This document shows, piece by piece, positions 43,934 to 51,839 of a DNA stretch of 64,000 bases (positions are counted from its first letter, which is position 1; each line of letters starts with the position of its first letter). This stretch comes from Tepidanaerobacter acetatoxydans Re1. GTDB lineage: Bacteria > Bacillota > Thermosediminibacteria > Thermosediminibacterales > Tepidanaerobacteraceae. A model generated the notes under the pieces. It was not told the DNA's origin and did no database searches. It saw only the letters and a program-made list of their open reading frames with translations. Made by a program: the position numbers and the translations under genes. The stretch is from NCBI RefSeq assembly GCF_000328765.2, contig NC_019954.2:1058501-1122500 (forward strand), read 5' to 3'.

Positions 43934-44221
43934 ATGGCAAGGTACAGGAAGAAACCAGTTATAATCGAGGCTGAGAAATTCAAAAGTGGATTAGAGGATG
44001 GATTCGATATTGTAGATATTATAAAACTCGAAGGGCAAAACCTTAACTTAGATGAACTAGAATATTTTGATACCGACTATGGAAAGAAATATCCATACAT
44101 TAGGACATTGGAAGGCAAGCACTATGTTCATAAAGGAAGTTATATTATTACAGGAGTGAAAGGTGAAAGATACCCTTGTAAGGCAGACATATTCGAAATA
44201 ACATACGAAAAAGTAGATTAA
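43934..44221 (+). CDS. PGDYG-type conserved phage protein
   Basis: The 95-residue protein begins MARYRKKPVIIEAEKF and ends in KGSYIITGVKGERYPCKADI followed by FEITYE, the pattern of a common small phage protein family (PGDYG). The role is unknown. It has GGGGTGAG upstream and is followed by a terminator. Confidence 0.8.
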   Translation: MARYRKKPVIIEAEKFKSGLEDGFDIVDIIKLEGQNLNLDELEYFDTDYGKKYPYIRTLEGKHYVHKGSYIITGVKGERYPCKADIFEITYEKVD

Positions 44222-44243
44222 GACCAAATAAGGTCTTTTTTTA
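44220..44243 (+). terminator. Terminator before the scaffold gene
   Basis: AAGACC, AAATAA, GGTCTT, TTTTT. Confidence 0.8.
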
Positions 44244-44332
44244 TTGCTCTTTTTAAAAGTTTGTAGAGCATAAAGAACAAAGTAACTCCCAAGTCGGAGA
44301 GCGACTATAAAAATCTATGGAGGTATGAAAGA

Positions 44333-44899
44333 ATGGATTGGTTAAAAGAATTGCTTAAGAAAGCAGGAATTGAAGAGGCCAAGGTTGATGAAATAGTAGG
44401 AAATATAAACAAAGAGCTGCCGAAATACTTTATACCTAAGGATAAATATAACGAGGTTAATGAGGCTAAGAAACAGCTTGAATCTGATATCAAAGAGAGA
44501 GATAAACAGCTCAAAGACCTTGGGGATAAAGTAAAAGGTAACGAGGAACTAGAAAAGCAAGTAAAAGAGCTACAAGAGACCAATAAAAGGGCCGCTGTAG
44601 ATTATGAAGCCAAAATCAAAAATATTACTCTAGACAATGCTATCAGATTGGCCCTGAAAGACAACAAAGCTAAATATGACGACTTATTGATGAGTAAGTT
44701 TGACAGAGAAAAATTAAGAATCAAAGATGATGGCAGTATTGAAGGCCTAGACGAGCAGATTAAGTTTTTAAAGGAAGGCTATAAAGACTTATTCGAGCAG
44801 CCATTAGGCGGACAAACTCCCAACAATACTGGGGATAATCCTGATGGTGGCGAGTTAAAGCAAGTAGCCGATACTATAAGGCAAAATTTAGGATTTTAG
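44333..44899 (+). CDS. Capsid scaffolding protein (GP20-like)
   Basis: The 188-residue protein has a long coiled coil (NEAKKQLESDIKERDKQLKD, EELEKQVKELQETNKRAA), then DNAIRLALKDNKAKYDDLLM and an acidic tail. It matches phage minor structural/scaffold GP20 proteins and lies directly before the capsid gene. It should guide prohead assembly. Confidence 0.88.
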   Translation: MDWLKELLKKAGIEEAKVDEIVGNINKELPKYFIPKDKYNEVNEAKKQLESDIKERDKQLKDLGDKVKGNEELEKQVKELQETNKRAAVDYEAKIKNITLDNAIRLALKDNKAKYDDLLMSKFDREKLRIKDDGSIEGLDEQIKFLKEGYKDLFEQPLGGQTPNNTGDNPDGGELKQVADTIRQNLGF

Positions 44900-44918
44900 A
44901 AAGGGAGAGTGTTAAGTA

Positions 44919-45863
44919 ATGAATCTTCAACTGTTTGCTATTCCTAATGTTTTAGAATATGCAAAGTTATTTATGCAGCAGCTTGATAAGCAGGTTGTTG
45001 CACAGGCGACATCCGGATGGATGGAAGCTAACGCAGGATTAGTAAAGTATAACGGTGGTAATGAGTGTAAAATCCCTATGATTGACATGGATGCATTGGG
45101 GGATTATGACAGAACTAATGGTTTTGTGGATGGAGCGGTAACACTAGAATACCAGACCAAAACACTTACACAGGATAGAGGCAGGACATTCCAATTAGAT
45201 AGAATGGATGTAGATGAGACTAATTTTGTGGCAACTGCTGCTAATGTAATGGGTGAGTTTCAAAGAACTCATGTAATACCCGAGATTGACGCATACAGGT
45301 ATTCTTCTATTGCAACACAGGCCATAGCAAAAAGCGCAGCAGTAGGAGGATACACTCCAGCTGACGCTACTATATTGGCAAAGCTTAAAGAGGATATTTA
45401 TGCTATATACGATGTGGCGGGGGAGATACCTCTAGTTATTACTATGAATATGCAGGTAGCTGCAATATTAGAGAACTCAACGGAATTGGCTAAACATTTA
45501 TCAGTAATAGACTTCACGCAGGGAGATATTAAAACTACTGTAAGAGGAATAGATAATAACCCTATTATTAAAGTTCCTTCTTTAAGGATGAAAACCAAAT
45601 ACCAGTTTCTAGATGGCAAAACGTCCGGCCAAGAAGCTGGAGGATTTACACCTGATACTACAGCTAAAAATATCAATTGGATTATAACTCCTAGAACTGC
45701 TCCAATTGCAGTGAGCAAAACAGATGTAATTAGAATATTTGAGCCAAAAGTGAATCAAAAAGCAGATGCTTGGAAGATTGATTATAGAAAGTATCATGAC
45801 CTATGGATTAAAGACAATCAATTTAAGGCTATTCGAGTAAATATTAAAGAAGCATTGGCGTAG
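44919..45863 (+). CDS. Major capsid protein
   Basis: The 314-residue protein begins MNLQLFAIPNVLEYAKLF. HK97-fold-like features include GGNECKIPMIDMDALGDYDR, TKTLTQDRGRTFQLDRMDVD and IIKVPSLRMKTKY. Its position between scaffold and connector genes supports the call. AAGGGAGAG lies upstream. Confidence 0.9.
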   Translation: MNLQLFAIPNVLEYAKLFMQQLDKQVVAQATSGWMEANAGLVKYNGGNECKIPMIDMDALGDYDRTNGFVDGAVTLEYQTKTLTQDRGRTFQLDRMDVDETNFVATAANVMGEFQRTHVIPEIDAYRYSSIATQAIAKSAAVGGYTPADATILAKLKEDIYAIYDVAGEIPLVITMNMQVAAILENSTELAKHLSVIDFTQGDIKTTVRGIDNNPIIKVPSLRMKTKYQFLDGKTSGQEAGGFTPDTTAKNINWIITPRTAPIAVSKTDVIRIFEPKVNQKADAWKIDYRKYHDLWIKDNQFKAIRVNIKEALA

Positions 45864-45876
45864 GTGGTGATGATTG

Positions 45877-46008
45877 GTGTTTAAGCTAGAAAGGTTAAAT
45901 GTAGTCAAGATTGCTGAGGCAGAGCATGAAAGAGATAAACTTATTAGTAAAGGGTTTAAAGAAGTGAAAGAGGAAAAGAAAGACACCAATAAGAAGGCTG
46001 CTAAATAG
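45877..46008 (+). CDS. Small capsid-adjacent protein (43 residues)
   Basis: GTG 45877 (or TTG 45874) follows TAGGTGGTGATGA and encodes a basic, helical product (VFKLERLNVVKIAEAEHERD ... KKAAK). Similar short genes often follow the major capsid gene. Its end forms part of a terminator hairpin. Confidence 0.55.
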   Translation: MFKLERLNVVKIAEAEHERDKLISKGFKEVKEEKKDTNKKAAK

Positions 46009-46020
46009 TGGCCTTCTTTT
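45992..46020 (+). terminator. Hairpin after the capsid gene pair
   Basis: AGAAGGC at 45992-45998 pairs with GCCTTCT at 46011-46017, followed by TTT. Confidence 0.6.
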
Positions 46021-46037
46021 CTTAAGTAGGTGATTTC

Positions 46038-46340
46038 ATGGAGCAATTGGATAAACTTAAAATTAAATTAGGCATACCATTAGAAGATACATCGCAAGAT
46101 GAGTTATTAAATCTTTATTTAGAAGATGCTAAGGATACCATTTTGGAATTAACACATTTATCAGAAGTGCCAGTAAACCTTCTAAGGGCACAAGTAGAGT
46201 TGGCTATTATTTACTATAATAAGCAAGGTATTGAGTGCCAAACAGGCCATAGTGAAGGTGGAATAAACAGAAACTTTGAAGAAGGCATTCCTGAAAGCAT
46301 AATGAAGAAGATTAGAAGCGTAAGAAGATTGCCGAGGTGA
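46038..46340 (+). CDS. Head-tail connector protein (gp6/gp15-like)
   Basis: The 100-residue protein has the phage connector pattern LKIKLGIPLEDTSQDELLNL, LEDAKDTILELTH and IPESIMKKIRSVRRLPR. It would dock under the portal as an adaptor ring. TAGGTGAT upstream of the ATG. It is the first of four consecutive connector and tail-completion genes. Confidence 0.85.
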   Translation: MEQLDKLKIKLGIPLEDTSQDELLNLYLEDAKDTILELTHLSEVPVNLLRAQVELAIIYYNKQGIECQTGHSEGGINRNFEEGIPESIMKKIRSVRRLPR

Positions 46341-46344
46341 TTAT

Positions 46345-46677
46345 ATGAGACTTAGGCAAAGGGATTTAAAACCTTATACAGTAAAAAAACACGGTACCTT
46401 CAAGGATGCTGATGGAACAAAATATACAGGCTATGAAAAGGAAGGCAGGGCTATAAAAGCCAATATCCAACCAGCAGGCGGGAAAATGCTGTCAGAAATT
46501 TATGGCCTGAGACTTGCCTATATGCTTACTATGTATTGTCAAAAAGGAACGGAATTAAGCGAGAATGACGGAGTTTGTGTATGTGTTGACGAAAGCCAAG
46601 ACCCTGATTATAAAATAGTTGCTATAAGACCTTGGAATACCCATATAGTAGCTGACTTAGAGAAGGTGAAACAATGA
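46345..46677 (+). CDS. Head closure / head-tail joining protein
   Basis: The 110-residue protein includes YTVKKHGTFKDADGTKYTGY, MLSEIYGLRLAYMLTMYC and IVAIRPWNTHIVADLE. It fits small head closure proteins by size and place. It overlaps the next gene by 4 bp. Confidence 0.7.
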   Translation: MRLRQRDLKPYTVKKHGTFKDADGTKYTGYEKEGRAIKANIQPAGGKMLSEIYGLRLAYMLTMYCQKGTELSENDGVCVCVDESQDPDYKIVAIRPWNTHIVADLEKVKQ

Positions 46678-47201
46678 GTAGTGTGCAAGGCATTGACAGA
46701 TTACTAAAGAAACTGAATAGCTTGGGTGGGGATGTTAATAAAGCAGTTAAGAGAGGTGTTACTGAAGCCACAAGAAAGATCCAGAGAGATGCAAAAGATT
46801 TCGCTCCATTTAATTATGGGCAGTTAAAAGATGGCATAGTAACCGAAATAATAGAGGAAGAAGATAAAATAGTAGGAATAGTAAAAAGCACAGCTGGTCA
46901 TAATCAGTATGTTGAATTTGGCACGGGGCCAGTTGGTAGAGCATCACCTAAAGACCTACCACCGGGAATAAACCCCAAATACGTTGAAGGCATGTGGTGG
47001 ATACATGAAAGCCAAATAGACCCAGATGTAGCTGAAAAATATGGATTTATCAAGATAGAAACAGAGCAAGGGGTTTTTTATGGAACATATGGACAAAGAC
47101 CACATCCATATATGTATCCAGCTATGAAACAAAATGAGAAATATGTTAAAGAAACCATAAAGGGTGAGGTAAGGATGGAAATAAAGAAGGTGGGTAAGTA
47201 A
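46674..47201 (+). CDS. HK97 gp10-like tail completion protein
   Basis: The 175-residue protein has GIDRLLKKLNSLGGDVNKAV, APFNYGQLKDGIV, AGHNQYVEFGTGPVG and RPHPYMYPAMKQNEKYV. The YVEFGT and RPHPY motifs are characteristic of the HK97 gp10 family. It completes the tail end that joins the head. Confidence 0.92.
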   Translation: MSSVQGIDRLLKKLNSLGGDVNKAVKRGVTEATRKIQRDAKDFAPFNYGQLKDGIVTEIIEEEDKIVGIVKSTAGHNQYVEFGTGPVGRASPKDLPPGINPKYVEGMWWIHESQIDPDVAEKYGFIKIETEQGVFYGTYGQRPHPYMYPAMKQNEKYVKETIKGEVRMEIKKVGK

Positions 47202-47554
47202 TGTATGATGTCAAGCCGGTCATAAATAAACTAATGGAAGAGATTGTAGGAGAAGATAAAGTATCGGATGCTTACCCTGAAGATTTTACCAATCCTCCCT
47301 ATATATCATTTTATGAGCAATTCAACAAAGACTATATTAAAAAAGGCCCTGAATATTTGACTGAAATAGTAATTCAAATAGATATATGGCATAACAGAAG
47401 CACAGGTGCATTAGCCCAGCAGGTGAATGAGAAAATGAACTCTATAGGCTTTAGAAGGGAATTTGCAAGGGACATACCCGACCCTAACATAAAACATAAG
47501 ACTATGAGGTTTAGGGGTATTGTAGACAAGAGAAATCTATTAGTATATCAATAA
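47201..47554 (+). CDS. Tail terminator-like protein
   Basis: The 117-residue protein includes AYPEDFTNPPYISFYEQFNK, VIQIDIWHNRSTGALAQQVN and FARDIPDPNIKHKTMRFRG, the pattern of phage tail terminator (gp17/DUF3168-like) proteins. It follows the gp10-like gene with a one-base overlap. Confidence 0.8.
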   Translation: MYDVKPVINKLMEEIVGEDKVSDAYPEDFTNPPYISFYEQFNKDYIKKGPEYLTEIVIQIDIWHNRSTGALAQQVNEKMNSIGFRREFARDIPDPNIKHKTMRFRGIVDKRNLLVYQ

Positions 47555-47571
47555 AAAAGGAGTGAAGTATA

Positions 47572-47997
47572 ATGGCAGGAATAAGTTATAATGAAACTAA
47601 AATTTCATATAAAGAAGGCAGTATGACTGACTTTGAAGAAATCGATTTGTTAATGGAAGTACCTGAAATAGGTGGAGACCCTGAGAAGATTGATGTTACT
47701 ACTCTATCGGATAAACATAAGAAATACATCCCTGGCATATCTGATTTAGGGGATTTAGATTTTGTGTTTCTGTTTGATAATAGCACATCTACATCAAATT
47801 ATAGGATATTGAAGGGATTGCAAGACAATGATGAACTTGCAACGTTTAAAGTGGAGTATCCTGACGGAACAGGTCATCAGTTCGATGCGTATGTAACGGT
47901 TAAGCTTGCGGGCGGTGGTGTAAATACTCCGGCAACATTTACGGCTAGTATGTTTTTGCAATCTGATATAACTACAACTAATCCGACTGAAACGTAA
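47572..47997 (+). CDS. Major tail tube protein
   Basis: The 141-residue protein has EIDLLMEVPEIGGDPEKIDV, TTLSDKHKKYIPGISDLGDL and FDAYVTVKLAGGGVNTPATF, as in siphovirus tail tube proteins. It is the last intact structural gene: no assembly chaperones, tape measure or tail tip follow. Confidence 0.88.
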   Translation: MAGISYNETKISYKEGSMTDFEEIDLLMEVPEIGGDPEKIDVTTLSDKHKKYIPGISDLGDLDFVFLFDNSTSTSNYRILKGLQDNDELATFKVEYPDGTGHQFDAYVTVKLAGGGVNTPATFTASMFLQSDITTTNPTET

Positions 47998-48018
47998 TAG
48001 ATTCAATAGAGCTTTTTA

Positions 48019-48047
48019 TAGACTTTTCTCAAAACTGATGTTATTAT
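48019..48047 (+). promoter_or_regulatory. Promoter of the type I toxin mRNA
   Basis: TAGACT at 48019-48024 and TATTAT at 48042-48047, 17 bp apart, predict an mRNA starting near 48054, at the left arm of the long inverted repeat. Confidence 0.5.
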
Positions 48048-48110
48048 AAGGACAAGGTAATCGGCAGGCAGGTGTGGTTGCCACTTTCCCTCGTAAGGGA
48101 GGTGGTGCTT

Positions 48111-48194
48111 ATGACTACATATGAAGCATTGTCTTTGATGATAATGTTTGCAATGTTCGTCATAGCCGTTCTGAAATTCGGGACTAAAAGATAA
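48111..48194 (+). CDS. Holin-like type I toxin (TxpA/BsrG-like, 27 residues)
   Basis: ATG 48111 encodes MTTYEALSLMIMFAMFVIAV plus a short basic tail ending KFGTKR, the pattern of putative holin-like toxins. Membrane insertion and depolarisation are the known activity of this class. The ribosome site AAGGGAGGTGG is paired with CCACTTTCCCT just upstream, as expected for a translation-silenced toxin mRNA. The antisense partner lies at 48188-48276. Confidence 0.8.
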   Translation: MTTYEALSLMIMFAMFVIAVLKFGTKR

Positions 48195-48276
48195 CCACCC
48201 TGCTTACCCCAGGGTGGTTATGGCTTAAACCGTAACTATTTTGGGCAACCGCACCTTGCGGTGCTGATTACCTTTA
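48188..48276 (-). ncRNA. Antisense antitoxin RNA
   Basis: On the minus strand, TTTACT (complement of 48304-48309) and TATAAT (complement of 48282-48287), 16 bp apart, predict an RNA starting near 48276. It would end after the perfect stem AACCACCCTG/CAGGGTGGTT (48193-48219), which is followed on that strand by ATCTTTT. The RNA is complementary to the 3' end of the toxin mRNA, the geometry of RatA and SR4. Confidence 0.7.
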
Positions 48277-48416
48277 CATATATTATAACACGAAAGATAG
48301 AAAAGTAAACATTCTACATAAGTATTCTTAGAGTTATATTGTAAAAAGCTGAATAATGTTGAAATTCTTTCCTGCATATGTATGCTAAAGTTAGCATACA
48401 TATGGGAGGGGTATCG

Positions 48417-48905
48417 ATGAAAAAAATACTAATAATATGTTTTATAGTCCTATTAGTTTTGACTGGATGCAGTGCCACTAAAGATGAATCAGACAACAAT
48501 CAGAATGCAATAGCAGATAAAGTTGGAGAGGAAAATATAGAAAAAAAGAAAGATGAACAGGCAGAAGTCAAGGAAAGTGAAATAGGAAAGCTTACAATTT
48601 TTAAGAAAAACGAGGAAGTTGAAGCAGCCCAAGAAATAGGGCCATTTATTGTGAAGATTAATAAAATGCAAGTTGCAAAATTGGAAACCAGTGAAGACTA
48701 TAAAAGTATGTTCGATGATAAAGATGCAGTCACTATTTTAGCATTAGAGGTAGAGGTTGAGAACAAGAGCACTGAAACTAATTCAATTTATCCAGACCAG
48801 GGGACAATTGTTACAAATACAAAAGAACAAAATGATGCACATATATTCCTATCAGATGATGTGGGAGGGGAATTTATAGGCGAATGGTACTATGTCAATA
48901 AATAG
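48417..48905 (+). pseudogene. Lipoprotein gene truncated by the IS element
   Basis: The product has 162 residues from ATG 48417 (GGGAGGGG upstream). The signal ends in a lipobox LTGC. A low-complexity Lys/Glu linker and the start of a DUF4352/DUF5067-like beta domain follow (EIGPFIVKINKMQVAKLE, TILALEVEVENKS). The frame ends at TAG 48903-48905, inside the IS terminal repeat, after GGEFIGEW, where this domain normally continues. The C-terminal strands are lost. Confidence 0.65.
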
Positions 48906-48932
48906 TACAACCCAAACGGGTACAATTCCTCA

Positions 48933-49769
48933 TTATCCAACTTTCGCTAAAAACTTTCTTAACTGAGCATAATAATAATCTTCATACTCCTTTGGCGATA
49001 AATATCCACAGTGACTATGGCTTCTAACAGTATTATAAAAGGTCTCAATATATTCAAAAACAAGTTTATAAGCATGGCTGAAGTTCTTGATTTTAAAGCA
49101 ATATAACCACTCTCTCTTGATTAAGGCGTGAAAGGATTCGATACAAGCATTTTGCCATGGACTAGCTTTTTGAGAATAGCTAGGCATAATTGTATTTAAA
49201 GCTTCAAGGTAGTTTCCACAGACATACTGAGATCCTCGATCAGAGTGAAGAACCAAGGGCTGTGTAGTACGTCTGAGTTTCTTGGCCTCAAGAACACACT
49301 CGACTACCCATTTTGCTTCAAGCGTTTTCGACAGTCGCCAAGCGATAATTTTTCGTGAGAATAAGTCCATAATGCTAGTCAAATAAGCAAATCCCTCTTT
49401 GGTGTAAATATAGGTGATATCTGAACACCAAATTGCGTTAGGTTTTTCGGGGTTGAATTGTTCTTTGAGAAGATTTTTAAGGTTGCTATCAAAGTTAGGG
49501 TCTATTGTAGTTTTAGTAAAAGGCTTGATATAACGGGCTTTAATTTTCATTTCCCTCATGTAGTGGAGGGCGGTCTTTTCTGCGATTGTGATGCCCATTT
49601 TTTCAAGCTCCTTCGTGATTTTTGGAACGCCTATATTTGCTTTGATTGTAAGTAAATGTCGAGGATTAATCTTTATCTTCTGTTTACGTGTTGGCTTATT
49701 ATCTTTACTGGATTCCCTTTCCTTGAAGCTGTTGTAGCCGCTTCGAGATACGCCTAGAATCCGCAGCAC
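48933..49769 (-). CDS. IS3-family transposase OrfB (rve integrase domain)
   Basis: The 278-residue DDE transposase has the first Asp in IWCSDITYIYTKEGFAYL, the second Asp in LVLHSDRGSQYVCGNY, and the Glu in NACIESFHALIKREWL. An HTH_21-like region (NIGVPKITKELEKMGI) precedes the core. The frame is -1 relative to OrfA and open further upstream, so the active product is probably an OrfAB fusion made by frameshifting at seven consecutive A residues (complement of 49874-49880). Confidence 0.93.
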   Translation of the reverse strand: MLRILGVSRSGYNSFKERESSKDNKPTRKQKIKINPRHLLTIKANIGVPKITKELEKMGITIAEKTALHYMREMKIKARYIKPFTKTTIDPNFDSNLKNLLKEQFNPEKPNAIWCSDITYIYTKEGFAYLTSIMDLFSRKIIAWRLSKTLEAKWVVECVLEAKKLRRTTQPLVLHSDRGSQYVCGNYLEALNTIMPSYSQKASPWQNACIESFHALIKREWLYCFKIKNFSHAYKLVFEYIETFYNTVRSHSHCGYLSPKEYEDYYYAQLRKFLAKVG

Positions 49770-49849
49770 CCCGCTGACATTAAGGCGGCGTAGGCCTTCT
49801 CGCTTTAATTCTTCTTCAAGCTTTGATGTTTGCGAGAAGATCTCCTTGG

Positions 49850-50134
49850 TCAGTCGCCCAGGATGCTGATGGCTTTTTTTAAGATTTCAAGAGCATCTTT
49901 TGTATCCTGCAATTCCCTTCTGAGGCGAGCATTCTCTTTGGTTTCATCGGATGCATAGTTTCCGGAACCTCGATGAACCTCTCCTGTCTCTTTGGCTTTT
50001 TTTATCCAACCATGGAGCGTGCTCAAGCTGATGCCTAGATTGCACGCACAAGCATTAACACTTAGATCAGAGTGATCATGGACATAGGCTAAAGCATCTT
50101 CCTTAAACTGCTTGGTAAATTGTCTTCTTACCAT
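49850..50134 (-). CDS. IS3-family transposase OrfA
   Basis: The product has 94 residues. The HTH is FKEDALAYVHDHSDLSVNAC and ACNLGISLSTLHGWIKKAKE, followed by a leucine-zipper-like C-terminus (ENARLRRELQDTKDALEILK). ATG 50134 has AGGAGG at a good spacing. It binds the IS ends and supplies the N-terminus of the fusion transposase. Confidence 0.92.
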   Translation of the reverse strand: MVRRQFTKQFKEDALAYVHDHSDLSVNACACNLGISLSTLHGWIKKAKETGEVHRGSGNYASDETKENARLRRELQDTKDALEILKKAISILGD

Positions 50135-50212
50135 TTTTCTCATCCTCCTGAATATAGTTTATGGTTTCCTGGAGAAATTGTCCATGTTTAACTTGTACTA
50201 TTATTATACTAG

Positions 50213-50401
50213 CACGGGACTGCTTTTATATCGAATCCGGAGGAAGAGAAACTCCTATCCGATGCTGAGTTTCAGGAGCACGTATCCACAGCGATAGCAA
50301 AAGGTGTGTGTAAGTATGCCGGAATTGAATACAAAGAGGTATCAAAGGTGCCAGAAACACAAAGCGACTATGCTGAAAATACTGAGGCAAACATAGTTTG
50401 A
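50213..50401 (+). pseudogene. 3' remnant of an endolysin (Amidase_3)
   Basis: Directly right of the IS, an open frame without a start encodes AFISNPEEEKLLSDAEFQEH then VSTAIAKGVCKYAGIEYKEV and ends at TGA 50399-50401. FISNPEEEKLL ... A.A.G..KY is the C-terminal end of N-acetylmuramoyl-L-alanine amidases of the Amidase_3 family used as phage endolysins. The N-terminal catalytic part, including zinc ligands, is gone. Confidence 0.8.
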
Positions 50402-50432
50402 TAAATTTGTATTTTAGATGGGGGGGTGAATA

Positions 50433-51326
50433 ATGTTTGCTTTTTTAAAAGAACTTGTTTTTCCTATTGCGGTATCATTTCTGAAAGATATTGTTTCAAA
50501 GATATTTTCTCCTTTTAATGATAAGAAAATAATAAAGATTAGGATGGAAAAGTTAATTGATGTAGTTAGTCCATTAGATTTGGAACTAGTAGAATATTAT
50601 ATTGGGGAACTAAGGCAATACGAAAAAGAGATATCTCTCGCAGAATATAAATCTATGACAGTTGAAGATATTAATAGAGCAATTGATAAAGAAACAAAAT
50701 TATACCAAGACTATATATTAAACAATGTGTCTTTTAAGAATAGAGATGCAGAAGCTCTATTTTATTGTCTTATACATGAGGATTTAACTAGTAGGAATAT
50801 TATAAGCTATGGATTAATTTCTATTTATTTTTCCATAATAATGATATTACTTATCAGTATATTATACAAATTATTAATCCATTTACTTTGCTCTGGATTT
50901 CATGTTTTACGGACTTGGGTTGCGTTATTCATAAAGAAGAACAATTTTGTTTCGAATAAAATTAGTGAATTATGTGTCTCGTTTAGGCATTTTATTGATA
51001 GTCAGGCAACAGAAGGTGTTAAATTAATGGAAGTTGAGAACGATGTTGGCACTGATATTATAAAAGGCTTATCATATTTTATTGGAATTTTTATTGTAAT
51101 ACCAGTTGTCCTTTATTTTATTGCTGACATAATATATAACATTATTAGGCTTGATATTGTGTTAGGGTTAGTGCTTATTCTAATATTTTTTGGGCCTTTA
51201 ATACAAAGCAATAAAAGAGTTTATAACATTAATAAGGATATGAGGAAAAAGGAATTTATAAATGCGCAACAATCTTTATTGACTAAAGAGCACTTTCTCA
51301 AGAACAGTAATAATAAATTGGATTAA
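50433..51326 (+). CDS. Membrane protein of unknown function (cargo)
   Basis: The 297-residue protein starts at ATG 50433 after GGGGGGGTGA. A cytoplasmic helical region (residues about 1-120, with ELRQYEKEISLAEYKSMTVE) is followed by a membrane helix near 130-150, a second near 210-230, a third near 245-265 and a charged C-terminus. No family is recognised. It lies between the lysis remnant and integrase, a common site for lysogenic conversion genes. Confidence 0.6.
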   Translation: MFAFLKELVFPIAVSFLKDIVSKIFSPFNDKKIIKIRMEKLIDVVSPLDLELVEYYIGELRQYEKEISLAEYKSMTVEDINRAIDKETKLYQDYILNNVSFKNRDAEALFYCLIHEDLTSRNIISYGLISIYFSIIMILLISILYKLLIHLLCSGFHVLRTWVALFIKKNNFVSNKISELCVSFRHFIDSQATEGVKLMEVENDVGTDIIKGLSYFIGIFIVIPVVLYFIADIIYNIIRLDIVLGLVLILIFFGPLIQSNKRVYNINKDMRKKEFINAQQSLLTKEHFLKNSNNKLD

Positions 51327-51497
51327 AACTAATCGAGCAGCAGTGCATAAACCTACTCAGAGAGGGATCTAGAGAGCCGATCCACTGCCCTCAAACAGGG
51401 GATTTTTTGTTTTGTAAGCAGGATAAATCCTGTTTATGTCTAAATAAGATATTACAGGTTCTGCTTTTTTAACAACGAAGAGAAAGGAGGAAGAGAG

Positions 51498-51679
51498 TTG
51501 CCTAACAGAGCAGAGCTTTTGCCAAAGGGGATACATTAGAAGTTGAGATTGAAACGACACAAATAGCAACATCTGAAGCTATTAAAAATGAACATAAAGT
51601 TCTTAAAGTGATTAATCATATATCGAAACCACAGCAAATATCACTATATTTTGACGATGAAAATTCAAAGTCCGAATAG
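51498..51679 (+). pseudogene. Frameshifted small gene, unknown
   Basis: AAAGGAGGAAGAGAG precedes TTG 51498, but that frame stops after 13 codons. The neighbouring frame, open from 51506, continues RAFAKGDTLEVEIETTQIAT and ends in YFDDENSKSE at 51679 with coding-like composition. A single-base change near 51507-51520 would join them into a gene of about 58 codons. The family is unknown. The rest of the gap 51327-51839 holds only hairpins. Confidence 0.45.
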
Positions 51680-51698
51680 TTTTTTCTTTTTCCCTCAA

Positions 51699-51733
51699 CC
51701 CGCTCCCACATTTCAGCTGTAAGCGGGATTTTT
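51699..51733 (+). terminator. Terminator after the small pseudogene
   Basis: CCCGCT at 51699-51704 pairs with AGCGGG at 51722-51727 and is followed by ATTTTT. Confidence 0.6.
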
Positions 51734-51795
51734 AAGATAGTATGATGTATAAACACAGAACCCCTTCATAATCGGCATATGAGCGTATAAAGAGA

Positions 51796-51821
51796 AACCC
51801 GGCAAAAACCGGGTTATTTTC
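51796..51821. terminator. Terminator downstream of the integrase
   Basis: AACCCGG, a 6-nt loop, CCGGGTT and ATTTT. It lies just past the leftward integrase stop and can serve both strands. Confidence 0.75.
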
Positions 51822-51839
51822 ATTCCTTTTTGATATTCC

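Larger units (their letters stand above)
48901..50202 (-). mobile_element. IS3-family insertion sequence
   Basis: The element of about 1.3 kb has OrfA (49850-50134) and OrfB (48933-49769) in the -1 arrangement. Imperfect terminal inverted repeats are visible: left AATAGTACAACCCAAACGGG, right (inward) AATAGTACAAGTTAAACATG; both then have ACAATT-CTC. No flanking target-site duplication is evident, and the genes on its two sides do not belong together, which fits an adjacent deletion. Confidence 0.88.

Noticed and set aside
51369-51572. A 67-codon leftward frame between the membrane protein and integrase
   Set aside because: It spans a terminator hairpin and a better-supported rightward gene fragment, and it has no ribosome site.
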